Shown in pieces: positions 27,009 to 36,488 of a stretch of DNA of 64,000 nt. A model generated the notes under the pieces. It did not search any database. It saw only the letters and a list, made by a program, of their open reading frames with translations, and had not been told where the DNA came from. The stretch's first letter is position 1; each line of letters opens with the position of its first letter. The translations under genes and the position numbers were made by a program. Source of the DNA: an uncultured Prevotella sp. (GTDB lineage: Bacteria; Bacteroidota; Bacteroidia; Bacteroidales; Bacteroidaceae); contig CAKPYB010000006.1 of the NCBI GenBank assembly GCA_934202525.1, forward strand, positions 1-64,000, written 5' to 3'.

Positions 27009-28406
27009 ATGAAACTAAATAATATATTCAGTTGGTTGTTTGTAGGTCTGATGGCAATTTCTGCCAGCACACTGACCTCATGCGAAGACCAGCCAGATAA
27101 GTTTGAGCTTACAGGGGGTGTTCCTACCGTGAATTACATCCGTATGCCTTATTTGTCACAGGCAGACTCTCTGCTCGATAAAGCGAGTCTTTCGTCTGTA
27201 ATTTGCCTTGTAGGTAACAACCTGACAAGCATCAAGGAACTTTACTTCAACGACCAGAAGGCACAGTTGAATACAAGTTACATCACCGACCACACCATGA
27301 TTGTGCAGATTCCTGCAACTATCCCGGCAGATGTAACAGACAAGATATATATGGTGACAAGAGATGGAGAAAAAGTAGATTACGATTTCAAAGTCGTGGT
27401 TCCTGCTCCAAATCCTACATCTATGTCTTGTGAATATGCAAAACCTGGTAGTGAGGTAACATTCTATGGCAACTATTTTGTAGACGATCCAAATGTACCT
27501 CTCAAGGTAACTTGCCCTGATGGTTCTGTTGTTACAGACTTCAAGAATATCACCCAGAGTGCTATATCTTTCATTCTTCCTGAGAGTTGCAACACAGAAG
27601 GAGCATTCAAGGTTGAGACTCTCTACGGCGAATCTGAAACCTCATTCCATTATCTCGATTCTCGTGGCATGCTCTTCGACTTTGATACTCCTTGGGATGG
27701 TGTGAATGTATTGGGCAACCATGGTTGGCACAAACGAGACATTGTAGAAGACAAAACTTCCCTGAAGGGAAAATATGTTCAACTTGGTGACGGCAATACC
27801 GTCATGACAAGTGACGGTGGATGGGAAGACAACTTTTTCTCTTTCGAATACTGGGCAGGTTCATGGGATGAGCCTCAGCACGTAATGAGCGGTGATGGTG
27901 TCGCACTATACAATGTTGCAGACTTCACTCATTTTGCTAACATGTCATTAAAATTCGAAATGTATGTTCCATCTTCAAACCCATGGAATGCAGGTGGTAT
28001 GCAAATTTCGTTTATGGGTTACGACAAGGTTACATTAAATGGTGAAACTGGTGGTGAAGGAAAACCAGTAGATGACTCTAGCTATGATGGATATGTTTCA
28101 GGTCCAAACGCTTTTGTATTCAATGGCGAAGGAAAGAGAAACAAGAAAGAAGAGACCTATGGTCGTGCTATCTATCGTCCTTGGCAATCAACAGGTACAT
28201 TTGACACTGCAAACGAGTGGATTACCGTTACTATTCCTCTGAGCAGTTTCAATCTTGACAACAAGGGAAATGCTACAACCAATCTTCCAAATAAGATTAC
28301 AGACTTTGCAAGTCTCACCATGTTTGTCGTTGGTGGTGGCGTAAATGGTACAGAATGTAAGCCAATCATCAAGATAGACAACATCCGTGTGGTTCCTAAT
28401 AAATAA
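27009..28406 (+). CDS. Surface glycan-binding lipoprotein with IPT/TIG-like domains
   Basis: This 465-residue lipoprotein has its lipobox at TLTSC near residue 25. Two Ig-like IPT/TIG-type domains fill about 38-220. A C-terminal beta-sandwich (about 225-465) resembles the glycan-binding domain of SGBP-B-type proteins and contains many exposed aromatics, such as NHGWHKRD, FSFEYWAGSWDEPQ and YRPWQ. It probably recruits mannan for SusCD. It follows SusD by 23 bp. The role is assigned from domain pattern and position. Confidence 0.85.
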   Translation: MKLNNIFSWLFVGLMAISASTLTSCEDQPDKFELTGGVPTVNYIRMPYLSQADSLLDKASLSSVICLVGNNLTSIKELYFNDQKAQLNTSYITDHTMIVQIPATIPADVTDKIYMVTRDGEKVDYDFKVVVPAPNPTSMSCEYAKPGSEVTFYGNYFVDDPNVPLKVTCPDGSVVTDFKNITQSAISFILPESCNTEGAFKVETLYGESETSFHYLDSRGMLFDFDTPWDGVNVLGNHGWHKRDIVEDKTSLKGKYVQLGDGNTVMTSDGGWEDNFFSFEYWAGSWDEPQHVMSGDGVALYNVADFTHFANMSLKFEMYVPSSNPWNAGGMQISFMGYDKVTLNGETGGEGKPVDDSSYDGYVSGPNAFVFNGEGKRNKKEETYGRAIYRPWQSTGTFDTANEWITVTIPLSSFNLDNKGNATTNLPNKITDFASLTMFVVGGGVNGTECKPIIKIDNIRVVPNK

Positions 28407-28425
28407 TCTTTAAACAGAAACAAAC

Positions 28426-30849
28426 ATGAAAAAGATCAAGAATATATTAGCACTGTTGGTGGTAGCCCTGATGGGGCTATCACTCACAGCCTGCAGCGAG
28501 GATGACCTTGACACCAACCAGTATCAGCAAGGTGTTCACCTCAATGTATATGGTCCGCAGCCTGTAATGCGTGGTGGTCAGCTCCGCTTCTTAGGTAGCA
28601 ACCTCGACCAGATTTCAAAAATCCAAATACCAGGTTGCGATGATATCACGAACATAGAAGTTGTGAAGGCGGGCATTCCTAGCGAAATCAAGATTACAGT
28701 GCCTAAGGATGGACCACTTGTTGGATACCTTACCCTTGTTACAAAGACAGATGAGGAAATCAAGACAAAGACCCAACTTACTTATGAGGAGCCAATCGTC
28801 TTCACTTCTTTTTCTCCTGCAAGCATCATGCCGGGTGAGACTCTGACCATTGAAGGTGACTATCTGAATCTCGTACACATGATAGAATTTGCTGATGGTG
28901 TTCAGATTCCAGAAAAGGACTTCGTGTCACATACTCGCTATAAGATTGAAGTCGTTGTTCCTGAGGAAGCTCAGACTGGCAAGATCAATCTCTTTGATTT
29001 GGACTTGACCACGGTTGAAGATCCTTCTGTAGCTCTCTATAATATTATCGAGTCAGAGAATGCACTCAACGTAGGTACTCCTACAATCACCAAGTGGAGT
29101 TCACCACGTGGCGAGGCAGAATTGACTGGAAATGTAACTGCAAAAATGGGCGAAACCATTACTGTCACAGGTGAGCACTTCGGTTTAGTAAAGAGTGTGA
29201 TGTTTACTGCACAAGATCGTGGAACAGAATTGCTTGTATTTACAACTAGTGAAGATGGAAAGACCTTGACATTTGCCCTTCCTGAAGAAGCACCAGACGG
29301 TGATTTCGTACTTGTAGCACGTTCAGGTGTAGAGATTCCTGTTGGAACTTTGACAACTGTAGCTCCTTCAGAGTGTGTTGTTTCTCCTTCTCCAGTAAAA
29401 GCAGGAGCCTCTTTAGTCATCACAGGTAAAGACCTTGACGTAGTTAATTCTATCGAGATGCCTAATGTTTCTGCTGAGGAAGAAATCAAATTCATTGTCA
29501 ATCCTGACGGAACCAAACTCATCATCGAAAGTGTACCTGAGACTGCTCAAGAAGGCAACCTTGTTTTGCGCATGAAGAATGGTAAGGGAGTTGAAGTTCC
29601 TTTCACCCTTGTTAAACCAGTAGTTACAGGTTACGATAATAATACTGTAAGCGCAGGTGGTGCACTCACCATCAAGGGTACAGATCTCGACCTTGTAAAG
29701 AAGGTTCAATTTGGTGAAGGTACAGACGTAGTAGAAGTGAAGCCTGCAGAAGACGGCAAGAGCATTACACTCACTGTTCCGATGAATGCCAAGTCTGGCA
29801 AACCAACTCTTACAATGGCAAATGGAACATCTGTAGATGGTCTTGAATTAAATATTGAGGAGGCTATATTCTGCTACATCACAGAAATGCCAGATTTCTC
29901 TAACAAGGAAAATATTCCTGAAGCAGGAAGTACTATGACTGTTCCTGTAAAGAATGGTGATAAGCTTGAAAGCGTATTCATAAATGGCAAGAAAGTAAAT
30001 CATGTTTATGCAGAAAAGACATCTATGCTGACTGTAGCTATTCCGAAGGATGCCAGCTCAAGTTCTAAATTGAAGCTTGTTTCTTCTAATGGAGAAATTG
30101 AGTATGATATCACTGTGATTCCTGCAGGTTCTATCACAAGAACGTTGATGAATGGTCCTCTCGACCTCGCTGGATGGAGTGCTAATACACAAGGCTTGAT
30201 TGCACAAGATGCATTAGATAATATTCCTGATGGAGCAAATGTTGTCTTGAAGGTTAAATATACTCCAACAGCAGACAACGTTCAGTTGAAAGGACAGGAT
30301 GGTAGCTGGGGTAATATCGACCTTGACAATGGTGAAGCCAAAGAGCATGTTTACCAGTTGGACGCTAACGCAAAGGAATTCACCTTACCACTTTCTGCTA
30401 CCGTTATCGCTGCCCTCAAGGCAAAATCTACCAATTGGGGTGGTCTCATCATCTTCAATGGTACAGGTGCTATCATCAATAAGATTGAAGCAGAAATTAC
30501 CATACCTCAAGAAAAGACTATTTGGAGCGGCACTTCCAGCATTGTCAGTTGGAGTGGAGATCAGTCACTCGCCTGGGGTGGTTACGACTGGAGTACTGTG
30601 AAACCGGGAACTATCATGCGTATTTACTACAGCAAGGTAACTGCTGGGGCATGGGGTTGTGTCAGCCTGCGTCATGGTCAAGGCTGGGGCAATTTACCTG
30701 AACCAATTCCTGGACAATACGATTTCCCAGATGACGCTGGAAAGTATGAGGTAACCTTAACAGAGAATGTAATCAAAGACTTGGTTGATAATGGTGGACT
30801 CGTTATTACTGGAGACAACTTTACATTCACTAAGATTACACTTGAGTAA
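28426..30849 (+). CDS. Large surface lipoprotein with serial IPT/TIG domains and C-terminal CBM-like modules
   Basis: This 807-residue lipoprotein has its lipobox at LTAC (Cys23). It carries about six IPT/TIG-like repeats between residues 40 and 560, recognised by the recurring pattern G-x-L-x-I-x-G-x-x-L-x-x-V-x-x-I (for example GETLTIEGDYLNLVHMIEF). Two beta-sandwich modules follow: 565-690 (GPLDLAGWSANTQG) and 690-807 (TIWSGTSSIVSWSGDQSL). The second contains tryptophan clusters typical of glycan-binding modules. It probably extends from the surface as a rod. It lies in the middle of the mannan operon, 20 bp after the preceding gene. Confidence 0.82.
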   Translation: MKKIKNILALLVVALMGLSLTACSEDDLDTNQYQQGVHLNVYGPQPVMRGGQLRFLGSNLDQISKIQIPGCDDITNIEVVKAGIPSEIKITVPKDGPLVGYLTLVTKTDEEIKTKTQLTYEEPIVFTSFSPASIMPGETLTIEGDYLNLVHMIEFADGVQIPEKDFVSHTRYKIEVVVPEEAQTGKINLFDLDLTTVEDPSVALYNIIESENALNVGTPTITKWSSPRGEAELTGNVTAKMGETITVTGEHFGLVKSVMFTAQDRGTELLVFTTSEDGKTLTFALPEEAPDGDFVLVARSGVEIPVGTLTTVAPSECVVSPSPVKAGASLVITGKDLDVVNSIEMPNVSAEEEIKFIVNPDGTKLIIESVPETAQEGNLVLRMKNGKGVEVPFTLVKPVVTGYDNNTVSAGGALTIKGTDLDLVKKVQFGEGTDVVEVKPAEDGKSITLTVPMNAKSGKPTLTMANGTSVDGLELNIEEAIFCYITEMPDFSNKENIPEAGSTMTVPVKNGDKLESVFINGKKVNHVYAEKTSMLTVAIPKDASSSSKLKLVSSNGEIEYDITVIPAGSITRTLMNGPLDLAGWSANTQGLIAQDALDNIPDGANVVLKVKYTPTADNVQLKGQDGSWGNIDLDNGEAKEHVYQLDANAKEFTLPLSATVIAALKAKSTNWGGLIIFNGTGAIINKIEAEITIPQEKTIWSGTSSIVSWSGDQSLAWGGYDWSTVKPGTIMRIYYSKVTAGAWGCVSLRHGQGWGNLPEPIPGQYDFPDDAGKYEVTLTENVIKDLVDNGGLVITGDNFTFTKITLE

Positions 30850-30881
30850 ACCAGAAATATGAATATTAAAATAAGATAACT

Positions 30882-32282
30882 ATGAGAAAGTATCATATAT
30901 TATCAGCGCTGGCAATGGCAGCAGTGACCTTCGGGGTCACTGCTTGCGCCGACACTGATGCTCAATACACCATACCTGATGTAAATGCACCTCAATTTGT
31001 AAGTTCAACTCCTACTGAAGGTGCCAATAAGGTAAAGAGAGGTGAAATTACTATCAACCTCAAGTTTGACAAGCGTATTTTCTTCGCTTCAAACGAGGCT
31101 GAGAAGATAACTGTTACAGGTGCTACTCTTTCCAAGGCTCTTGTTTATGGTCAAGATAGCGTACTGTCTGTTATCGTCAACTGCCCGGAACGTGAACAGA
31201 ACGTAAACGTAACAGTGCCTGCGGGACTCGTTGCTAACGGACAAGGCAAGACATACGACAAAGACATCAACGTTTCGTTCCAGACTGTTGGATTGGACAA
31301 GACTCCAGTGATGGCAACAACTGTTGAGGCAAAGAAACTCTACAACTTCCTCTTGGAAAATGTAGATACCAAAACGATTTCCGGTATGATGGCAAATGTT
31401 GCCTGGAATCATACTTGTGCCGATCAGGTAAACGAGTGGACAGGCAAATATCCTGCCATCAACGGCTTTGATTACGTACACATGGCAGCTAGCAAGGCTG
31501 GGGCAGATTGGATTAACTATAAAGATATCACCCCTGTTCAAGAATGGGCAGACAATAATGGTATCGTACAGTTGATGTGGCACTGGAATGTACCTAAGAA
31601 TGAACCAACAACAACCCTTGACCCAAACAAGGATTATGATTTCTATGTTAAGTCTGATGGTTATCCAGATGGAACTACATTCGACCCAAGCAATGCTCTG
31701 AAAGAAGGCACCTGGGAGAACGAAGTCTGGAAGAATGACATGGCAACACTTAAAGAGTATCTCACACTCTTGAAGAATGCAAACATTCCTGTACTGTGGC
31801 GTCCATTCCACGAGGCTAGCGGCAAGTGGTTCTGGTGGGGTGCCAAGGATGCAGCTACATTCAAGACTCTCTGGATTGAGATGTTCAACGAATTGAAGGA
31901 AGCAGGTCTTGACAACCTTATCTGGGTTTGGACAAGCTGTGGTAAGGATGACGACTGGTATCCTGGCGATGCTTACGTAGACATAGTAGCGCGTGACCTC
32001 TATGGTGATAAAGCAGAAACTTGTGCTTCTGAATTTGCTACACTCGGTTCTACATACGGCAACAAGATTGTAACCCTCGGCGAATGTGGCTATAGCACCA
32101 GCACAAAGAAGCAAATTGCTACACTTAGCGAACAAAATGAGAAGGGTGCTAAATGGAGCTGGTTTATGGTATGGTATAATGACGAGAAAAAAAAGACTTT
32201 CCACTCTACACAGGAGTGGTGGCAGAATGCTATGTCTCAGCCTAATATCATTACCCGTGACCAGGTACCAAGTATAAAGTAA
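30882..32282 (+). CDS. GH26 surface lipoprotein with N-terminal Ig-like domain
   Basis: This 466-residue lipoprotein has its lipobox at VTAC (Cys22). An SbsA-type Ig-like domain spans about 35-140 (FVSSTPTEGANKVKRGEITI). The GH26 barrel follows. The acid/base glutamate is E311 in WRPFHEASGKWFWWG and the nucleophile is E401 in VTLGECGYS. The AxGKWFWW form is common in GH26 mannanases. It probably acts at the surface to make oligosaccharides for SusCD. It is cotranscribed with the neighbouring GH26 gene, which begins 12 bp downstream. Confidence 0.92.
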   Translation: MRKYHILSALAMAAVTFGVTACADTDAQYTIPDVNAPQFVSSTPTEGANKVKRGEITINLKFDKRIFFASNEAEKITVTGATLSKALVYGQDSVLSVIVNCPEREQNVNVTVPAGLVANGQGKTYDKDINVSFQTVGLDKTPVMATTVEAKKLYNFLLENVDTKTISGMMANVAWNHTCADQVNEWTGKYPAINGFDYVHMAASKAGADWINYKDITPVQEWADNNGIVQLMWHWNVPKNEPTTTLDPNKDYDFYVKSDGYPDGTTFDPSNALKEGTWENEVWKNDMATLKEYLTLLKNANIPVLWRPFHEASGKWFWWGAKDAATFKTLWIEMFNELKEAGLDNLIWVWTSCGKDDDWYPGDAYVDIVARDLYGDKAETCASEFATLGSTYGNKIVTLGECGYSTSTKKQIATLSEQNEKGAKWSWFMVWYNDEKKKTFHSTQEWWQNAMSQPNIITRDQVPSIK

Positions 32283-32294
32283 TTTCATGTGACT

Positions 32295-33428
32295 ATGAGA
32301 AAAATCCAAATAATAATGGCATGCCTTTTGGCATGCCTTTTATGGTCTTGTGGCAAGAAAAAAGCCGATGACCCAATGGGAGATAACGGTAGGACACAAC
32401 GCACGGAAAACCTCCTTTATCACCTCAAAGAAATCAGCAGTAAGGGGTATCTCTTCGGACAGCAGGATGCTACCCTTTATGGTGAAGGATGGGCTGACGA
32501 CAGTGCTCGTTCCGACATCAAAACCATCTGTGGAGATATGCCTTCCTTGGTAGGTTTTGAAATCGGAGGTATTGAAACTGGAGATTCACTCAACATCTAC
32601 TCTACCCCATTCAACCTCATCCGCAAAGAAATCATCAACCAATACGATCGTGCTGGCGTTGTTACCCTATCATGGCAGTGCAAAAATCCTGTTAGAGGAG
32701 GTTCTATCAACGACATCATGGAAGGCGGCAGCAAACACGAAGCCTTTCTGGGATGGCTTGACAAAGTAGCTGATTTCATGAATTCGCTCGAAACTCCTTA
32801 TGGTGTGAAAGTACCAGTCATCTTCCGACCATGGCAAGAGAATGGAGAGAATCACTTTTGGTGGGAAGACTCTGTTTGCACAAAAGAACAATATCTTGCT
32901 CTTTGGCAAATGACACAAGAGCGCATGAAAGAAAATGATGTGGTAAATGTACTCTATGCTTATTCACCTTTAGCTACAGAAGATGCATCTGAATCGCATT
33001 ATACAGCCCGTTATCCTGGAGATGAGCTGATAGATATACTGGGTATCAACTACTATTGTCATGCAGAAGAAGGTGATACAACTGCTCTTGCTACTTTTAC
33101 AAAGACCCTGGACAAGAATTTAAGGATGTTGACTAAGCTAGGTAAAAAAGCCGGAAAGCCTATCGCTATAACAGAAACAGGTTATCGTAGCATTAAAAGT
33201 GATAACTGGTGGACCGAAAACCTATCAAAGGCTATCGGCAAACATCCTATCAGCTATGTCATGCTTTGGCGGAATGGCCACGAGCTTGCCAATCACTATT
33301 ATGTTCCTTTCCCTGGTCAACGGTCTACAGAGGATTTTGTCAAGTTCTACAACGAACCGAGAACATTATTTCTCCATGATATCAATGGCATGTATCTGGA
33401 AAAGAAAGAATCAAAATCAAAAGAATAA
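32295..33428 (+). CDS. GH26 lipoprotein with atypical acid/base motif
   Basis: This 377-residue lipoprotein has its lipobox at LLWSC (Cys19). I use the ATG at 32295 because the frame two codons earlier begins with GTG. The GH26 domain fills the protein. The nucleophile is E294 in AITETGYRS. The acid/base E182 is kept, but its motif is RPWQENGENHFWW instead of RPxHExNGxWFWW, so the usual histidine before the glutamate is glutamine and the +8 tryptophan region is changed. It is most similar in its C-terminal part to the periplasmic GH26 encoded at 18663-19826. It may have altered specificity. Confidence 0.88.
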   Translation: MRKIQIIMACLLACLLWSCGKKKADDPMGDNGRTQRTENLLYHLKEISSKGYLFGQQDATLYGEGWADDSARSDIKTICGDMPSLVGFEIGGIETGDSLNIYSTPFNLIRKEIINQYDRAGVVTLSWQCKNPVRGGSINDIMEGGSKHEAFLGWLDKVADFMNSLETPYGVKVPVIFRPWQENGENHFWWEDSVCTKEQYLALWQMTQERMKENDVVNVLYAYSPLATEDASESHYTARYPGDELIDILGINYYCHAEEGDTTALATFTKTLDKNLRMLTKLGKKAGKPIAITETGYRSIKSDNWWTENLSKAIGKHPISYVMLWRNGHELANHYYVPFPGQRSTEDFVKFYNEPRTLFLHDINGMYLEKKESKSKE

Positions 33429-33454
33429 TAAACCAAAATACACTTAATATTAAA

Positions 33455-33910
33455 ATGAGAAGAATCATATTATCCCTATTGTTAGTATTGAGTTGCTATA
33501 CTACAAAGGCTGCAGATTGTAAATCCCTGTTTGTTACTTTCAAAGATGGACAAAAGATTGAATTTGCACTCGTAACATTGCCAAACATCAGTTTTGGTAA
33601 TAACTTAATGACCATTACTTCCACAGAAACGACTGCATCATACGAACTGTGGAAAGTCAACACTTTTACCTATGGAGCTACCACCGGTATCAGTCAGTTA
33701 CAAACTTCCGAGAAATTCTCTCTTGAAGAAGACCGCATCATCGTGGATGGCACCACCAACAAGATAAACATCTTCTCACTGGATGGAAAAGCCATCGGCC
33801 TCTCTCCTACCACAGCAGGCGGTAAGACCATCATCAATCTCAATGCATTGACACATGGCGTATACATTATCAAGATTAATAACAAATCCATAAAAGTAGC
33901 TAGACAATGA
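33455..33910 (+). CDS. Small secreted protein with T9SS-type sorting domain and no catalytic domain
   Basis: This 151-residue protein has a signal peptide (to about residue 19). Its N-terminal module (20-75) has the pattern F-x-x-G-x-K-x-x-F-x-L and ends YELWKVNTFTYG. After a linker, the C-terminal 75 residues look like a type A T9SS sorting domain, with INIFSLDGKAIG and LTHGVYIIKINNKSIKVARQ. A similar N-terminal module begins the GH5 protein encoded next, whose ATG overlaps this stop by 4 bp. It has the two ends of a typical sorted enzyme without the middle. Confidence 0.75.
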   Translation: MRRIILSLLLVLSCYTTKAADCKSLFVTFKDGQKIEFALVTLPNISFGNNLMTITSTETTASYELWKVNTFTYGATTGISQLQTSEKFSLEEDRIIVDGTTNKINIFSLDGKAIGLSPTTAGGKTIINLNALTHGVYIIKINNKSIKVARQ

Positions 33911-35241
33911 AAAAGATATTACTCGCACTCATCACGATTCTGATACCACTATCCCTCCTGGCACAGCAGGCTGGCGATACATTCATCATCAAGACAACTG
34001 ATGGAAAAACTACTAAATGGAGCCTTGCCGGTGGAAACAAAAATGGAGATATATCCATCATCAAACACAATGGAAACAAACTGGAGTTATACGCCAAAGG
34101 CTATGAAAACATAGGAACCTGGCAAACATACGAACTCGATAAAATAGAAAACATTACATTTACTGTCTTTCACAAAGGAGACTATAAGGAAGAAAGTGCA
34201 GTAAATGCAGTGAAGAACATGGGCTTAGGTACCAACTTTGGCAACTGTACAGATGCGGTTGCCATGTGGATGAACATGAACAGCAACTCGGTTACTGACT
34301 TTGAAAAGGCTTGGGGACAGGAACCAACCACCAAACCGATGGTAGATTTCCTGAAACAGAACGGCTTTAATTCCGTCCGCATCCCTGTAACCTGGTTACA
34401 GCACATGAAGGCTGACGGAACGGTAGATGAGGCTTGGATGAACAGAATACAGGAAATCGTAGATTATGTCATCGATAACGGAATGTACTGCATCCTCAAT
34501 GTTCATCATGACACTGGTGCAGACAGTGACGATGTCAAGCACTGGATCAAGGCTGATGAAGCCAACTATAAGGAGAACAAGGAGAAGTTTGAATATCTCT
34601 GGACTCAGATTGCCACCCGTTTCAAGAACTACGACCAGCACCTGCTCTTCGAAGGCTACAACGAGATGCTTGATGCCGACAACACCTGGAATGCACCAAA
34701 GAGCGCAAGCAGCTACAATGGATTGAATGGTTATGCCCAAAGCTTCGTGAATGCAGTTCGTGCCACTGGTGGCAACAACGAGACCCGCAACCTCATCATC
34801 AATACCTATGCTGCAGCTAATGGTGACGACGTATTGAACAACCTCGTCATCCCTACCGACAAAGTGGATGGACATATCGCCGTAGAAGTTCACACCTATG
34901 ATCCATGGGATTGGTTTGCCCAGAAAGGCAAGTGGGATGCTTCCTGCAGCAATGATATCAAGAATATGTTCACCCGCCTGAAAAATAAGTTCATCAGCAA
35001 GGGCATCCCGTGCATCATCGGTGAATACGGTACTCACGGAAGCAAGAGTGTCAGCAAGGACAGTTCTGCCAGCGAGATTCAGGCTGCTGCCGATCAGGCT
35101 GCCGACATCGTGAAGCAGGCAAAGGCATACGGCGTAGCCACCTTCTACTGGATGAGCATCTTCACTGAGAAAGACAGAACTGTTCCTCAGTGGACACTCC
35201 CTACAGTAGTGGAAGCAATGAAAAAGGCTTATAATGAATAA
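33907..35241 (+). CDS. Secreted GH5 endo-glycanase (subfamily not assigned)
   Basis: This 444-residue protein has a signal peptide (to about 20), an N-terminal module (22-90, DTFIIKTTDGKTTKWSLAGG) like that of the previous gene, and a GH5 (beta/alpha)8 barrel from about 98. E253 in LLFEGYNEMLD is the acid/base and E373 in CIIGEYGTHG the nucleophile. FNSVRIPVTWLQH and ILNVHHDTG are further GH5 features. Substrate is likely mannan or a related beta-glycan, inferred from the operon. It is the last gene of the plus arm and is followed by a terminator. Confidence 0.88.
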   Translation: MKKILLALITILIPLSLLAQQAGDTFIIKTTDGKTTKWSLAGGNKNGDISIIKHNGNKLELYAKGYENIGTWQTYELDKIENITFTVFHKGDYKEESAVNAVKNMGLGTNFGNCTDAVAMWMNMNSNSVTDFEKAWGQEPTTKPMVDFLKQNGFNSVRIPVTWLQHMKADGTVDEAWMNRIQEIVDYVIDNGMYCILNVHHDTGADSDDVKHWIKADEANYKENKEKFEYLWTQIATRFKNYDQHLLFEGYNEMLDADNTWNAPKSASSYNGLNGYAQSFVNAVRATGGNNETRNLIINTYAAANGDDVLNNLVIPTDKVDGHIAVEVHTYDPWDWFAQKGKWDASCSNDIKNMFTRLKNKFISKGIPCIIGEYGTHGSKSVSKDSSASEIQAAADQAADIVKQAKAYGVATFYWMSIFTEKDRTVPQWTLPTVVEAMKKAYNE

Positions 35242-35286
35242 CGGATTATATCTTGAACATTAATCAATGTTCGAAACGGATAAAAT

Positions 35287-35327
35287 CAAAAAGAGAGGGC
35301 ATTCACATACCCTCTCTTTTCTTTTCA
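35287..35327. terminator. Bidirectional terminator between the two glycan loci
   Basis: The stem AAGAGAGGG / CCCTCTCTT with a 10-nt loop has T-rich flanks on both strands. It separates the converging GH5 (+) and CBM-like (-) genes. Confidence 0.8.
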
Positions 35328-35351
35328 ACAAACTAAAAATATAACTCTATA

Positions 35352-36296
35352 CTATTTCTGAACGTATTTCTTACCATTCTTAATCACAACGCCCTTGTAA
35401 GAAGCATCAACCTGCTGACCAGCGAGGTTGTAAACCGGAGCATTCTTAGCAGCTGGAGCTACAAGCGCATTTGATATATTAGTTGGAGTATTGTCTTCCA
35501 ATAATACATAAGCGTGAGCTAACTTGCATTCATTATAGATATTGAAAGTTACACCACCCTTATGATATTTACCATCAACATAAGCATCTGTACCATTTTT
35601 GGCAGCCTTCTTGAAATCACCAACAGTAACAAAGATATCAAAATTCTTACCATCAGCTGCTTTCAATTCATAGGTTGGACTCCAATTATCAGAATTGGCA
35701 AATCCACCAATACCCCAACCATTGCGAGTTGCATAAGGATCTGTCGTATTCTCGAAGCTTAGTTTCACCTTTGTATCATCAGCATATTTGTCAAATTCTG
35801 AAGCCAAAATAGTATGACCTTCAACCAATGTCAATTCAACCTCAGTCTGCTTAACCGCATTTTGGAAATAAGCACTCTTGAAAGTGACAGTCTTAGGAGC
35901 ACCATCTGCACACTGCAAATAAATCTGGCGAACAACGTTCTTATGATCAGCATTCAGTGGAACAGTAATCTTATTGTCGGTACCCATTGCAGTTGAGCAA
36001 ATTGTTTTACCATCATCACCTTTGGCATCATATTCTACAACAACCTGAACATTAACCTTATCAGAATTTTCAATCTCTAACACGAAATCATCGTAATCAG
36101 AGCAATCCTTACTGCCAAGCCACCATCCTGGGCGATAGCTCCAATTTTCGTGGAATGTAATAATTTTGGTCGTTGCATCATACCAAACTGTTTCACCATC
36201 CTTCACATTGTTGCTTGGCTCTCCAATATCAAGAGTAGCTGCGTTAGCAAACATAGCAAATAATACGCCACACACGAGAGTAAATAACTTTTTCAT
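35352..36296 (-). CDS. Secreted two-domain CBM-like protein of unknown family
   Basis: This 314-residue protein has a signal peptide (to about 19) and two beta-rich domains. The first (20-145) contains TFHENWSYRPGWWLGSKD. The second (150-265) contains NGWGIGGFANSDNWSPTYELKA. Exposed tryptophans and tyrosines suggest carbohydrate binding. The last 25 residues, VYNLAGQQVDASYKGVVIKN and KYVQK, match a short sorting tail common in Prevotella secreted proteins. No catalytic motif was found. It has its own promoter (36367-36374) and lies between two mannan/glucan loci. Confidence 0.6.
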   Translation of the reverse strand: MKKLFTLVCGVLFAMFANAATLDIGEPSNNVKDGETVWYDATTKIITFHENWSYRPGWWLGSKDCSDYDDFVLEIENSDKVNVQVVVEYDAKGDDGKTICSTAMGTDNKITVPLNADHKNVVRQIYLQCADGAPKTVTFKSAYFQNAVKQTEVELTLVEGHTILASEFDKYADDTKVKLSFENTTDPYATRNGWGIGGFANSDNWSPTYELKAADGKNFDIFVTVGDFKKAAKNGTDAYVDGKYHKGGVTFNIYNECKLAHAYVLLEDNTPTNISNALVAPAAKNAPVYNLAGQQVDASYKGVVIKNGKKYVQK

Positions 36297-36366
36297 AAGC
36301 TTTTAAAATTTTTATAGGTTTAAATATTGTTTTTAGAATCAACACGTTAATTGGTTCTTGTCGATG

Positions 36367-36374
36367 CAAAGTTA
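36367..36374 (-). promoter_or_regulatory. -7 element of the CBM-like gene
   Basis: The minus strand reads TAACTTTG, 70 bp upstream of the start codon at 36296. Confidence 0.55.
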
Positions 36375-36488
36375 CAACAAAAGTAGCGAAACAAATGATA
36401 CTTTGTTGTCTAATAATGATACTATTTTATCAAAGTATAAAAATATACATAAACATACTGCTTTTATACTATTTTTATAACCCATTTT

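Noticed and set aside
31089..32309. 406-codon minus-strand frame
   Set aside because: It is antisense to the intact GH26 lipoprotein gene and lacks a promoter or recognisable domain.
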